Below, piece after piece: positions 11,665-24,700 of a stretch of 64,000 bases of DNA. How positions within the stretch are numbered: position 1 is the first letter of the stretch; each line of letters begins with the position of its first letter. The position numbers and the translations under genes are program-made. Under the pieces are notes generated by a model. It saw only the letters and a program-made list of their open reading frames with translations, was not told the origin of the DNA and searched no databases. Source of the stretch: Verticillium longisporum (Eukaryota > Ascomycota > Sordariomycetes > Glomerellales > Plectosphaerellaceae); the NCBI GenBank assembly GCA_019188255.1, contig JAETXT010000004.1, forward strand, positions 3,038,001-3,102,000. The letters run 5' to 3'.

Positions 11665-12551
11665 TTAGTCCGACTTGACAACCTCGATGCCATACTTGGC
11701 ATAGGGGAACCCCTCGAGCGTCTCGAGGTACTCAGCCCAACCGTCGTCAAGTTCGCCAACCTGGTGCATGTCAACGTCGCCCGCCTCGCCCGTCCGCCCA
11801 GCCAGCACCTCAGGCTCGCGGCCTGCGTACTCCTTCTTGAGCATAGGATGCGGGCACCAGATGACGCGCATGCCGGCGCGCCGTCCAGCCTCGACGCCAG
11901 GCACCGAGTCCTCAAAGACGAGACACTCGTCGGGCGTGACAGGCGTCTCGCCCTCGGGCAGCGACGCGTTGATGGTCGCGAGGGCCAGCAGGAAGATGTC
12001 CGGGTGGGGCTTGCCGCGGCTGGGGGCGATGCGGGCGTCGTCGCCGAGGACGCGGCGGTGCGGCGCAAAGCCGGCGAAGAGGGGCTGCAGGTGGGACGTC
12101 TTGAGCTCAAAGTTGGCCGTGTGCGACGACGTGGCGAGGGCCGTGTGCAGGCGCGGCGCGGCCTCGAGGGTGCGCAGCAGCGCGGGCACGCCCGGCAGGG
12201 GCGGCGTCGAGGGGAAGTGCTGCTGCTGCAGGGCCGTGTTGGCGGCGAGGTACTCGGCGGGTGTGATGGGGAGCTGGGCCCACTCGTGGAAGATGGCGGC
12301 CGAGGCAGGGCCTGGGCGGCCTTGGAGGCGCGCCTTGATGGACCAGGGGAGCTGGGGGCGGCCGTGCGTTGCGAGGATGAGGTTCGTGCAGTGTGTGTAG
12401 AGGTCTTCGGTGTTAAGGAGGAGGCCGTCCATGTCGAAGATGCAGGCGCGGACTGGGGGGAAGCTTTTGATCGTCGTGTTAGCTGTTGGTCTTGCTAAGG
12501 TCAGGGGGGGGGGGAAGGATTGGCATTGACATACTCTGTGCGCGGCGCCAT
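11665..12551 (-). CDS. HAD-superfamily phosphatase (GS1/HDHD1-like)
   Basis: Soluble Mg-dependent phosphohydrolase, probably acting on a small sugar phosphate or nucleotide; the substrate cannot be read from sequence. The HAD motifs are present: FDMDG with the catalytic Asp pair at residues 25 and 27, the ATSSH motif II serine, the GKPHPD lysine of motif III and the FEDSVPG acidic motif IV. The cap region QGRPGPASAAIFHEW resembles the GS1 group. A tiny first exon is proposed: ATG at 12551, 17 coding bases, a 44-base intron 12491-12534 with GTATGT donor and AAG acceptor, then the long exon, giving 280 aa. The intron holds a poly-G run on the plus strand. The alternative without an intron reads an unlikely leader from 12633. 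Product class is firm; the start is moderately sure. Confidence 0.8.
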
Positions 12552-12913
12552 TGTGAAGGTTGTTGTGTGATGCAGTGGGAGCTGTGCTCGTCAAGTTGAA
12601 ATGGCAATGGCTGTTCTCTGAAGATATTTCCAAGATGTTGAACGGGGTGACTCAGGGGGGTGGTTGTTCCTGCAGATAGAGAAGGTATGGACTGCGGAGG
12701 AGGGGCAAGGCCGATCAAGCATGTGCCCCGCGGTATATTTTCTTATCTCGATTGGAGGGGTCAAGATCGAGCCTCACTCAGCCTGCCGATAAGTTGCCTC
12801 GTTTGTCCGTTAGCCCCCCGCTCGTCTGTTTGCTGCATGAGATGCATTTTACCCACTCATGGCCATCTGCTCTCTCATCATTCTCCCGTCAACAGCAGGA
12901 AGGTCACTCCGAG
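12552..12913. promoter_or_regulatory. divergent promoter, HAD phosphatase / TPR gene
   Basis: 362 bases separate the proposed start codons of two divergent genes and must contain both promoters. No specific factor site is recognised. Confidence 0.35.
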
Positions 12914-13892
12914 ATGGCCGCAACAGAAGAAAAGGCCAAAGCGGCAGCCAACCGCGAGGAGAAGAACGATGAGAATGACGGCCAAGAGAATGAGGCGGTC
13001 GAGAAGTTTCCGCCCGAGGAGGAAGCAGTACGTTGACGAACCTTCTGAGGACAATGTCTCGGCCTGTCCGAATCCCCCTGCTAAAACGAGGCAGGCCCTC
13101 TTAGCCGAATCCAACACGAGCAAGACTGAGGCAAACTCTCTGTTTGCTTCGTCAAAGTATGAGGCCGCCATCACAAAGTATGACGAGGCTGTTGCCACGT
13201 GCCCCAACTATCTCGATTACGAGCTCGCTGTCCTGCGGTCCAACATTGCCGCCTGCCATCTCAAGCTCGAGCAGTGGAAGGAAACTGTCTCTACGGCTAC
13301 CGCTGCCCTCGACGGTCTCGATCGCATCGACCAGGAGGAGGCCCTGCGCGCCGACGAGGCAGCCAAGGCCAAGGCCGCCGAGGACGACGTGGAGGAGGAG
13401 ATTGTGTCGTCCGGCGCCGGCAACGCGGCCACGGCTCCCATAGAGGAAGACGAAGAGGACGCGAAACGACGGAAACGCAAAGAAGACGTGCTGCGCATCC
13501 GGGCCAAGGCACTCATGCGCAGGGCAAGGGCCCGCAGCGAAAAGGGGGTGGTCCGACCTTTCGGGGGCGGAGGAGGACTACAAGCTCCTTGCGCAGATGA
13601 CGAACCTGGCTCCCGCCGATGCGAAACTTGTCAGGACGCAACTGAGGTTGCTCCCGCCGAGGACCAAGGCGGCGCAGGAGAAGGAGACGGCTGAGATGTG
13701 GGGCAAGTTGAAAGACGTGAGTGACCTAGAGCCTTACTGGAGCCCGGCCACTGAAGGCAGACGCTGACAACCCTATAGCTTGGGAACGGCATCTTAAAGC
13801 CGTTTGGATTGAGCACTGAGAACTTCCAGATGGTCAAGGACGAGAAGACGGGAGGATACAGCATGAACTTTAACCAGGGAGCGGGAAAGTAG
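12914..13892 (+). CDS. TTC1-like tetratricopeptide repeat protein, one frameshift
   Basis: Likely TPR co-chaperone or adaptor protein in the cytoplasm. Exon 1 encodes 38 charged residues ([17 protein letters not shown]). A 67-base phase-0 intron lies at 13028-13094 (GTACGT donor). Exon 2 opens with [24 protein letters not shown], the first TPR helix pair, followed by [16 protein letters not shown]. An acidic insert (EDDVEEEIV) separates this from a later TPR. After the G run at 13544-13548 the family pattern ([17 protein letters not shown]) continues in another frame, so the run appears one base too long or two too short. A 62-base phase-0 intron at 13717-13778 precedes the last exon, which ends [18 protein letters not shown]...[13 protein letters not shown], the typical TTC1 C-terminus. 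The repaired length is about 282-283 aa. Confidence 0.83.
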
Positions 13893-15041
13893 ACTATCGC
13901 ATCAGCATCTCCACCCCACCGTATTACAGCATCAGCAACACGTGCCTTGGAATAACCCCATCTACACAATCTCAATTCAACGTTCAGATGTGCAGCAACG
14001 ACTTACGGCCCAGGGAGTCGGTCGCCACCATCATCGAGTAAGCTTAATTCTAGAAGCAGGGAGTCAGGCCACTCGGGTCCTCACTCTATACCAACGCTTC
14101 CTTTGCATGCCGATGAGGTCGGAGGACTGGTGGAGGGCTCCGGCATGATTAGTGACGTTTGGGGACAGGTTCGCTAAACACAGCTTCCAAGACACCCTTG
14201 ACACCATGTCCCTGGAGCCAATTCGCTGTATGCGTGCTTCCCCAGACGCCACACTTGAATACAGCACTTTCTGTGGTTCTACCTGCCTGTACCAGGTGAT
14301 TGCCCCCACATGTCCTCATACAGGCCTCATACAGGCCTGGTGAAATGTGAGTCTGATGCCGGCCGAAGACATCCGGACATCGTCAGTATCTTGTGCTCCT
14401 TGCCCCAAGTGTTGGGACTTACGCAAAACATCGAAGATAAGCCGTGAAAGGACTGGAGAACAGTTCACACACACAGACTTTCGGTCGATCTGCATCACCG
14501 GATCTCCCCGGCGGCCAGCGGCATCAGCGGTCACAAAGCGTCAGCCTACCAACGCATCGTATGACGCAGTCTAGACCTTCAGAAACTGACAAGCAAAGAA
14601 AAATCATTCCAAGGAGAAAACAAAGAAAGCTAAATCGATCCATGCAGAACAGGCAATCGGGTCAGCTCTTCTTCCAGTCTGACGATTGGGCCCGGTCGCT
14701 CGCTGGCTGGGCTGGCTGAATTCCTGTTCCGCCCGATTGCGAGTTGGTGGTGGCACCACCCGCCGGGTGCGACCGAACCACTCTCTGGCCAGAACCACAC
14801 ACCACTTTGCGCCGGGCGCTGCGCAATCGTCGGACGGCGCACCGCACCACCGTCAAGATGACAACGCGGAGAGACGCGATGGACGATTTTATAAATACTG
14901 AATGAGGCATCATGGGAGGTTCTGCTTTTGGGTTGAATCATCGACATCGACATCACATCAACCAGCCTACCTCCTGCGCCAACCACTGCAAGACACCACT
15001 GCATCAGTTCCCGTCTACACGACACCAATCTAAAACCAAAT
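13893..15041. other. 1.1-kb intergenic region
   Basis: No gene is supported. The short open frames on both strands in 14,347-15,058 show no domains or intron logic. A TATA-like stretch (TTTTATAAATA) at 14887-14897 lies about 145 bases before the next start codon and could be that gene's promoter element. Confidence 0.4.
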
Positions 15042-15357
15042 ATGGCTTCTCGAATCATTCGGCTTCACGCCTCGACTACTCCTCCTGCCATGATGAGGTA
15101 TGCTACCTTCTCTGAATTATTCTCCTCTATCAGCTCGCTAATAAAAGGCAACCAGGTATGGCCCTGCCCTCATGGTCGGCACATCCATCGCTGTCGTTGG
15201 CAGCTTCATCGCCAGCCAACTCACAACATCTTCACGCAACCTGGATCGCGCTTTTGCTAAGTACAACAGCCCCCAGAGCGAGGCGTCCCGGAAGCGCAGC
15301 TTTGAGGGCGCGCCCGACCCGAGGACGAACTTGCTCAACTGCCTGGGATGGAAATAG
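15042..15357 (+). CDS. small single-helix protein, probably mitochondrial
   Basis: The ORF is too broken up by its intron to be seen as one frame. Exon 1 (15042-15097) starts MASRIIRLHASTTPP, an Arg-containing amphipathic leader without acidic residues. A 58-base phase-2 intron (15098-15155, GTATGC donor, GCTAATA branch, CAG acceptor) leads to exon 2 (15156-15357). The 85-aa product has one hydrophobic segment, PALMVGTSIAVVGSFIAS, about residues 22-39, and a polar tail ending NLLNCLGWK. This looks like a small inner-membrane protein of mitochondria, but I do not recognise the family. It is the last gene before the repeat block, whose A+T-rich sequence starts about 180 bases downstream. Confidence 0.65.
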
Positions 15358-15535
15358 GCTGCGAATAGGATACCCCTGGGGGTGAACAGCGGACGTGAGA
15401 AGGTTTTAAGGCGTTTTGGGGGGTCACTTTAGGAGTTGCACATTTGAGCTGCAATCATACATAGCTCGGTAGCTTGGAGGTGAAGATGCATCGTATGCAA
15501 CTATTTGTTTGTTCATGTCACCGCATTACGTATAG

Positions 15536-17085
15536 GCTTAGAAATATCTAAAGATTATAACCTATTAGGCACCTATAAACTTAGCATAAGAACCCAAAGC
15601 CCTAAAAGCCTATTACTCTACTACCTAAATAGGTTTTTAGGCTAAAATAAGCTACTTAAAAAGAAACCTAAACCTAAATAGATAATAAGGCCTAGGTATT
15701 TTTAGGTTATATAATATAGTAATATCGATATAATAATATAGGCTATTATAGAGTCTAGCGAATACTTTCTAATAAACCTTTATTCCTTCCTAGAAAGAGG
15801 TTCGAGAATAGAAGGAAGGAATATAAAATATAAATTATTTAATTATCTAAATTATTACTTAGATTAGAATTTAAGAATAAATAGACTTTATATTAAGAGG
15901 GCTTTACTACTTATATAAACCCTGATTCATTACTTTGGCTATACCTGAGAGCTCTAAATCGGTAGGGTAGGTAATATAAGGGTTATAATTATTAATGATT
16001 CTATCTCTCTAAATCACCGCTACCTACGTAAATTAGATATACCTATCTAATTCACCGATTACGTAAGCTATAGATCACGTACTCCTAAGAGCTATGAATC
16101 CCAGCCCCGGTAATCACTATATTAGTAAATCCTATATAGTAATTACCGACCTAGGTAATCCCCTAATATTAGTTTAATACCGGCTATCTTTTCTTTATAG
16201 ATAGGATTGCCTAAGGGACTAATATCGGGCTCTATTACCTATATTAATAGCTACTCTAATGCGCTTATAATCCTCTAGTCTCTAGTATATTAGATCTACT
16301 ATCCTAATCTATAAAATGAATAAATAAATAAGTAAATAAATAATAATAGGAGAATAATAAATAGAATAAGGAAAAATATAGCTCTATATTACTATTCCTA
16401 TAAACGCTAAATCCCTAATCCCTAGCGCTATAGATTAATTAAACTAGCCGCTAAATAGCTCTCTAAGGAAACGAATTAAATTATAATTAAATAATAGGAA
16501 TAGGCTTTTAAACCCTTTAATAAAGGAAATAAATAATAATTAAATAGTATAATAGTTAATTAAATAGCGCTCTTATAATAGCTAGATATAGGCTCCTAAA
16601 GTCTCTAAATCGCTAATATACTAATAGAGGGTAGAAGAATAATTATTATTACCCCTTTTATTAGCTTTCTCGATAGGAATAATAGAATTAAACCGCCTTT
16701 AATAGGAATAATAGAATTAAACCGCCTAAATAGGATTAATAGATCCTATTAAGCTAGTTTAGTAAATATTATACTCTATAGATCTATATATCTAGTTAAT
16801 AAATTATAATAATTCTATTCCTTTTATTTTCCCTCTTCCCTATAACGATTCTTTATTTTTAAGATTAGCTAGCTTAATCTACTATTTTAGAGCTCCGACG
16901 ATTATTAAATCCCTATTTTTATTACTCTCTCTCTCTCTCTCTTTTTCTCTTATCCTAGCCTTAATAATACCGCTTAAGCGTAAAGCCCCTATACCTATTA
17001 CCCCTCCTACTAAGAGAGTAGCGAAGTATAAGAACCTAGTTAGCATTAATCGTAGGAGCTATTAATCTAGGATATAGTACGTATA
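15536..17085. repeat. RIP-degraded repeat DNA, left block
   Basis: Base composition changes abruptly to A+T-saturated sequence rich in TA, with stops in every frame. From 15891 on it matches the first 1.2 kb of the LTR element at 36,097 almost base for base, apart from C/T and G/A differences. The part before 15891 is of unknown origin. No coding sequence survives. Confidence 0.85.
15891..16179 (+). repeat. RIP-degraded LTR, truncated copy of the 36,097-44,099 element
   Basis: Begins TATTAAGAGGGCTTTA and ends AGTTTAATA, like the two LTRs at 36097-36386 and 43810-44099. Internal sequence follows to about 17085, where homology to the complete element stops exactly at the Fot1-type insertion. 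The second LTR of this copy was not found in the window. Confidence 0.75.
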
Positions 17086-18945
17086 ACGTAATCCACAAGC
17101 GAGTGGTTCACCCATGCGAGTGGTTCACTTCACCCCGACCCGACAAACATTCCGAGGAAAACCTCAACCCAAACGCCGTAAATCAATTAAAATCACTCCT
17201 CCTCGTCTTTTGCAGACGATGAGATAGCTACCTGACAAGTTCTCGCGTTGTGGCCGGTCTTCCCGCATACGCTACAGCATCGTTTCTTCGGCTGGGACCA
17301 CGACGCGGGACCCGGGTTCTGCAGCGTTTCCTCTTTTATCTGGATATCTACTTCCTTCTGAGCAATCTTGTCCTGTCCCTCGCCTACAGCCATGCTTCCT
17401 CCTTCCCGGAGACGTAGCTTTTTGGCCCTCCGGCGTCGGCTTAGTGTAGCATTTTCCTCTCGAAGGATCATAACCTCTGACTTCAAAAGAGCGATCTGGT
17501 GCATAACACCCCGCGTCCCCTTCGCAAGATAGTCAACAGCATCTAAAATTGACGTTGGGGAGCTTCCCTGGTGGCGTGAGATTCGCCCTTTGATGAAGTC
17601 AGTCTGGGAACCTGCCTCGAGCAGGTTAGTGGGCGTCTTAGAGACCCAAGAATCACGCTCCCCGTGGGACGTCCCCGGAGGCGTCGTCGTCCTCAACCTC
17701 ACATCCAGCTTTGACAGGACTGTTTCCGGGTTATGGGGACAAGCCCCGCTCCTCGAAAGCCTCCCTGGATGTTTTTTTCTGTCATTGCTTGCTGAAATGC
17801 AGCCGAAAACGCCGGGAAGAAGTCCTCTTTGCTGATGTGCGTTGTACCCGCCCTCATCCTATCCTCGATTTGCCGACCGTATGCTTTCTTTAGTGGGCCA
17901 AAACACCCAACATCGAGAGGCTGGAGTAGATGTGACGAATGAGGAGGCATACAGAGTGTGATGATGTTGTTCTCCTTGCAGTAGAGTTCGAAGTCGACCG
18001 AGTGGTGACTTTCGTGGCCATCCAGGATCAGTAGGCGATAACCGCCCGAAGTACGGGACTTTGTATGCCTGTCAAAATGCCGAATCCATTCCAGACCAAT
18101 ATCATTCGTCGTCCAGCCGTTTGGAGATGTTGCGATTCTCCAGTCGCGAGAAATCGCGTCGTCCTGGTACCAGCTCGAGAGGTGGTACTTGCCCGAAACC
18201 ACGATGAACGGCGGGACGGAGAAACCCAACGCGCCAACGCCCTGGATCACCGTAACCCATTCCCGGTTGCCTGGCTGCCTCATCTTCACATTGGACCGTC
18301 TTTCCGAACTGGTCACGACCATTCCGTTGGCGATAACGCCCATCTGGAAGCCGGTCTCGTCAAAGTTGTACATGTCAGCCTCTTGGATGCCGTACTTGGC
18401 GATCATGTTATGCACGAGGCGGAACCACGCGTTTATCGCGTCCGGATCTTCGCATTGGGCCCTCTTGTAGTCGTACTTGCGAAAGAAACGCGTCCGGAGC
18501 TCTGGTTGCCGTTTGACGAAGTTTGCGGCCCAGTTCTTCCCGACGCGTGGCGCGTCACGGTCGGCAAGCAGGCGATTCGCCATATCTCCGACCTCACCCA
18601 ACCGGGGAGGGTAAGATCGCGCATCTAGGTCAAGGATATATTCGACAATAGTTTTCTCTTCTAGTACTGTTAATTTGGCAGAATTGGGCGGGCTTTCGCG
18701 TCGGGAGGGTTTGCCCTTCTGGCGTCGGAGGAGCGTCGTTAAGGGGACGGTGTAGATCCTCGCAGCACTCCGGGCGCTTAGGTTCGGGTCATTGTCCATA
18801 GCTTGGATAGCAAGGAATAATTGACCTTCTTTTGAAAGAGTCTCCATCGCGGGCGGAGGTGGAATCTGTAGAATTCAGGTGTAGGTCGTGGGCCCGGGCG
18901 AAGTGAACCACTCGCTTGGGTGAACCACTCGCTTGTGGATTACGT
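17086..18945 (-). mobile_element. Fot1/pogo-type DNA transposon, copy 1
   Basis: A 1,860-bp element with terminal inverted repeats of about 46 bp (one mismatch) that begin ACGTAATCCACAAGCG, flanked by the TA dinucleotide on both sides (17084-17085 and 18946-18947), as expected for Tc1/mariner/pogo elements. Each terminal repeat contains GAGTGG twice, at positions 16-21 and 33-38. It carries one transposase gene on the minus strand. Its base composition is normal although it sits in RIP-degraded DNA, so it inserted after the surrounding repeats were mutated or escaped RIP because no close copy was present. Confidence 0.93.
17193..18847 (-). CDS. pogo-family DDE transposase with zinc knuckle, one frame break
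   Basis: Cuts and joins transposon ends. The N-terminal helix-turn-helix of Psq type (LSARSAARIYTVPLTTLLRR) is followed by a CENP-B/Tc5-type DNA-binding half (EEKTIVEYILDLDARSYPPR...). The DDE catalytic core shows YNFDETGFQMG, LLILDGHESHHS and HLLQPLDVGCFGPLKKAY. The first frame starts at ATG 18847 and ends at 17699. The expected continuation, in the next frame back, runs to 17193 and holds a helical stretch and a CCHC zinc knuckle (CSVCGKTGHNARTC). The switch falls at a run of four C on the coding strand (plus-strand G 17735-17738). This is either a missing base or a -1 frameshift site. The second copy at 48,389 breaks at the same place. Confidence 0.88.
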
Positions 18946-21729
18946 TAAGCTTTATAAAGCTAAATGCCCTTTTATAATTAGTAGCTATTATTAGGATAAT
19001 AAGGATATCGAGGGCTAGGCGGCTAATTATAAGGAACGCCTCCTCTTAACTTATCTATTAATTAATAGGGTCCTTAACGTTAATAGTCTATATTAAGTCG
19101 AAGTAGAGGTATCGATCGAGTTTAGAGTCTATTAGAATTGCCCTCTAGCGATAATTATATATTTAATTATTAAATAGTATTAAGTTAATAGTTTGTTATA
19201 ATGCCCGTATTTTATTAAAGCTTATAGCTATTAATAATATATTCTATTATAATAATAGTTAACTTTAATAATATTATCGCTCTTAATAGATATATAAGCT
19301 AATATAAGACTTATAAAGCTATATTAATTACTCTAATATTATCTATTATACTTCTAGCTATCGTATTCCTAGCCTAGGGTAGAGGATAATAGCTATTATA
19401 TATAATAGAGACTCTATTAGCTTAATATAGTATTAATTAAGCTTCTTTTATATATTTATAATAGAGAGATAGAAGTATTATTATAAATCTTTAGAGAATG
19501 CCTCGAAGTAATAAGAGGGTATTATAGAATATTCGCTCTATATATATATAAAGAGGGAATAGATTAATAAGGGTATAAAGGAGCTTTATATATAAGGTTA
19601 ACGACCTCTTTAATAAATTATAGATATTTGGGGAGAATCTCTAATACTAGAAAAATCATTAAAGAACGACTTCTATTATTCTATTTACTCTAAGATATAT
19701 TCTATACCTACGAATATCTCCTAGAGCGCTCTATAATTTCTATTCTTAGCTTATCTTTATATATATATTATTTATTAATATAATAGCTTAAGAGCTTCGT
19801 AGAGTTCTATAAAGAGGCGTTAATCTTTAAAGGTTAGAATATCGTCTTCTAATATATATTTATAGGGGTCGGGTTTAGAGAGATTCTTCTAGAAGAAGCT
19901 TTAGATATTATTATACTTCTTAAAGGCTTAATCGAATATTAAGAATATTAAATTCTATTATATTTTATTATTAAGGATAAACTAGAATTTAAAGTCGGAT
20001 TATTAATAGATTTAGAAATTAATATTAGTTTCTTAAGCTTCTTTAGCGATAATTTAAAAGTATTTACTATATTATAATAAAGAATAAACCTATTTAATAA
20101 TATTATAAAGCTTATTAATAAATCCTTTTTTCCTTTAATAATAAAGAGAATCTTAAGAGTCGTTTAATAGTTCTAGGGCTTATACTTTTTATTTAAAGAC
20201 CTTATTATCCTCTCTATATAAGAAAGCCCTTCTAATAAGGTTTAGGATATAGTTATAATATTATATTTATCGTTTTAATATATTATTAATTATTATAAAT
20301 AGAATTAGCTATTAGAATAGCTCTTAATTATAAGAATCGTTAATCTATATATTATCTAAGGCTAAGATATTAATACGATCTAAGATATTCGATTCCTTAA
20401 TAATAGATATAATAAAGGCTATAATATTCTAGTCTATATAATTTCTATATTATTATTAGAGAATAAGAAGATATTATTATTAAATATTATTATAATTTAT
20501 ATAACAATAGGAAATAGTTAATATTATTAAGCTATTTAGCGAGGTCTAGTAATTAAATATAAAGTAGATCTAAGATTTCGAAGCTATTAATTAATATTAT
20601 ATTTATTTCTTCTTTATAGTAAAAACCCTAGAGAGATACTATTAGAGAGAGGTTTATCCTTAAAGTATTATTAGGACGATATAAGGATTTAATTATATAA
20701 AGAGCTAATTAAAGTATAGGCTATTAAAGATATTAAAGGGCTAATTTATTATTACGATAAATATAAGAATAAGCTTTTCTATTTAATCTATTAAAGATTT
20801 ATATATTATAATATATTATAATATTAATTCTAAAGTATTTAAAGAGTCTTCCTTTATTTATTTACTTAAGGGTTCGAATACCCTATACTTCTTTTATAAA
20901 TAAGTTATTATAGAGGTTATTAAAGTAGCCTTAAAGAGTTAAACGTTATAAGTCTCATTATATCGTTAATAGAGCTAGAAGCTTAACTTGATCGTATCTC
21001 CTTCGAGGATCTCTATAATAAAGAGCTTATAAGTATATATCTAGCTTCTATAATCTTTTACTCTTTTATATATAATATATAATATAAGGGTAAAGTAATA
21101 GCGATATTAGGTTATAATAGGGAAGGGGTAAAAATCTATTATATTATTTAATTATAAAGTCTTTAATAATTATAATAATATTATTAGAATTAAAATCGAA
21201 TTAAAGATCGTAAAGGATATATTAAGGGTTCTTAAAATTAGCGGGTTAATATTCGGAAAGTAGAGGTTATAGAGTAGCTATAGGAGGGATTAAAGTGATA
21301 TTACGAATAGAGGGCTAAAGGGTTTAGAACTACGTTATATATCTATACGATATTTTAAAGGGTAGGATTAGTTAGCTATAAAGCCTTCTTAATATCGTTA
21401 TTAGAGCGCTCTTAATATAATAAGATTATATAGTCTAATAGTATAATATCTAGTATTTATAATAGAAGGCGTAAATTTAAATCCTACTTTAATTACTATT
21501 ATATACGAACTTAAAGCTTAAGTTAGCTTTAAGTTAGTATATAATTCCTCTTTTTAGTTATATAATATACTAGAATATAGAAATCCTAAGATTTATATAT
21601 AATTTAATAGTATATAAATAGTTAATTAATCTATATAGGGTTATTTAATTATTTAAATTATAAAATTAGAGTAATTTAATTAGTTATTTAACTATTTGAA
21701 TTGATAGAATTGAATTGATAGTAGCGCTG
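18946..21729. repeat. RIP-degraded transposon DNA, probably hAT at its right end
   Basis: Nearly pure A+T sequence with no open frames. The last 200 bases (about 21,530-21,729) are an inverted, RIP-altered version of the left end of the hAT-like element at 33,546: both share the CAGCGCTG terminus and the following repeated TCAATTCAA pattern, with C/G replaced by T/A. The rest may be the body of an autonomous relative, but its left end and target duplication were not found. The A+T content stops sharply at 21729. Confidence 0.65.
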
Positions 21730-24700
21730 ACCTTGGCGCCTCGATGCGTGCTGATGACTTACTATATAGAAAGCTATGAAAGGTCTGCCAGTGCATCGAA
21801 TGGAGTAAAGGATTCGTATAAAAATTATCATATTAAGAGCTGATAGGGCTTATGCGACTATGGCGAAGTGTATATAGTCATTTGACCTGAGCGACATCTT
21901 TGATCAAGGGCTAATCTGTGTGCGGGTCCGTCGAGTTGAGGCCGTAGAATCAGTGAATTTAGGAGATATATATAAGATCAGCATTAAGGGAAGCAAAGCC
22001 TATGTGGAAAAGCAGATATAGAGAAGTCTAGGAGGGCTAGCATAGTTAAATAGGGCTACTCTTGAACCTGAAATGCAACCCAAAAGCAGAGACTAGTAAG
22101 GGGGCGCATTGCTATGAATAGTTTAGAAGCAGTAGGGAATAGCTTCAAGTCGAGAAAATACATTATGCAGAGACTACTGAGGAAAGGTCTTAGGAGGTGA
22201 ATATAGAGCTACCTTAGTTAAAGTATATACTAAGTACTCGTTGAATAGGCGCCCTTAATTACGTCAGGCTTAATTCTATAGATGAAGCTCTATGGTATAC
22301 GTTTATGAAAGAGAGTTTCTATTAGGAAGCACTCGCGGAGCCATGGAATAGGGGGCTGGTATTGGGCTGAGGGCTGTGAGAGTGTGTATATTAGGGCTAT
22401 GTTGGGCCCTCCTAGTTGCGGAGGGCAAGGATCCAGATATGTTTCTATCCACTTATCTAGGTACCTATTGAATGCGGATCTCATGTACGGAAGAGCTTCT
22501 TAATCTGCTCATCTCCACTCTCTGATAGTTTCAGAGAGATCAGTGATGCTATTAAACAATGAACACATATTTATAAGAAGAGGTCCGATAGGTATTCTGC
22601 TTTAAAAGTGCCTACTTTCAGCCAGCTTTAGGCATCGATACATATCAGCCCTGTGCATGCCTCGCTTCCCAAAGAACCATTCACTTTGGTATGCTAATAG
22701 CATTCACCCCTACCTCCCCAGGGTAGTCACTTAATATCTCTTGGAAAGCACATTCCCTGAAATCATATGAACTTGGTCGGCTTTGTGAACAGAACCCATA
22801 ATTGTTTCAACGCGATGGACACGAGAAAAACGGGTGGCTGTGCCGCGCCGGCGCCAAAAGGTCGCCCATCAATCGACAGCTGATATTTGCAATGTTGTCG
22901 ATGCCGAACCGACACAGCATCGCTAGATATATGTTGACGAACTTGGTCCACGAGTTACAGCTCATGGCTTCTCGCAGGTTTACTTAACTTTCCAAGGAGG
23001 CTGGAACGGTGTCACGAGAGTACTGTTCCCTGGGCTTGAGCTTGAGATGGGTGCTCAACCAACGCCTGACATTGCCACAGATATGAACACACAAGATTTA
23101 TAGAAGCTTCTTTATCTGTGGCTGGGTGATTTTGCTGATGACTCGGAAAGTGTTCACCTATGAAAACCGCAAGTCAGTGGTACATGGCGCAAATTTACCG
23201 AATCGCGAGCAGGTTCTCGCTTTACAGGCAACAGATCCGGTCGCCACTCCAACCACCGGACAGAAACATGATACGCTATTATTCTGTAAGATATAATTTG
23301 AGATTCATGTATCACATGAGAGCGTTGTAAGAATGAGGCGGTGGAGAGTGCGTAGGTGCCGCAGTACCGTGAATCGAAGAACGGCCTTGGCAGAAAGAGG
23401 TACATTGTTCAGGATTCCCACCGGCACTTCTTAGTGCGAAGAAAAGGCAACTGCATTAGACGACTCATCTCCTCATCTACCGATTAAAGTACCTGGGAGT
23501 CAAAGATTAGGCTCATTTGGGGACACCGCCAGAATAGAGATTGATGTGAAGGGATTTGGGTCTCATCATGAGTCGTACACACACCAGCCATGCCGCTTCG
23601 CCCACGCCCTTGAGCTGCCTAGGCACGACGTCACAGGACAACGCGTGGCGTTTCTCAGGCTCGGCATGCTACATGGTCAGAGGTAAAAGTTTCGATAGCC
23701 TATCAGGTATCGATAAACCCTGCTTATGGGGCACGCTTAGAAGGTACAAAAGCTGACGTTCCTTTCCTTATACAAAATTATACTACCTTAATAAGGCTAG
23801 TCAACGAGCTAATGAGATATAGATAAGATGCTAGGGTAGTCGATGGGGAAGTCGATGAATAACGGGCCCCCTGGTCGGCTCCCTGGTCGGTACTCGTTAA
23901 ATGATTGAAACTTACCGCATACCATAGTAGTACTCACCCATCACATATGCATCAAAAATTTAAACAGCGCCGGGTGAGTTGTAGGCGCGCTGCTATCAAA
24001 GGAATTGAAGGCGCCGACGGGGAACAATGAAGCTAAAAACAGGCCACGGGTGTACGTGTGCGGACTGTCCACATGGCCATCCACTGCCACACCCAGGCAC
24101 GGGGAAAACATATCGCCCTGCGTCGGCTCCCACTATAGAAATGAGACACTACGTCACTTTCCGCGACTGATTTGTAGGGACCACTTCTCCTGCCGTATAG
24201 CCGCGTCTCAATTGCTCGTCTTGTTGATTACATGCGACAGGGACACACAAGTAGAGGGACAGAGAGAAATTGGACCTGCTACTAAGTACGCGTAGCCAAG
24301 GCGCGTCAGTGGTGCCTTACGTGGGCAATAGTATAATAGTCGGTAATCGTTAAGGTCTCATAAAGTCTAACAGATAGATGAGGGGGGGAGGGGAAAAGGG
24401 GGCGATCCCCACTGGAAAGGTAGCGAAAGGTAAAGGGCATAGGCGCATGAAAAGGCTTCATTCTGCCCTGGCCAATGCTGATACCAAAGCTTGTGGGCTG
24501 GACAGGGCGAGGGGAGATGAGGAGTGTCAGTTTGGGGGATCAAAATATGTTCTTATAACGGTTCAGCCTTCTTAGAACTTGCAACAGTATCGTATTTCTT
24601 CTGTTGAGGGCCTAAAGGAGAAATAGAAGCCACTGACATCTTCGATGGAACTGCTTTCGCAATCCTGATTGAGAGCACATGAAGCCAATGGTCATGCAAG

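Noticed and set aside
20860..20900. GGGTTCGAATACCC as a possible tRNA B box
   Set aside because: No A box or cloverleaf could be found around it, and it lies in RIP-degraded repeat DNA.
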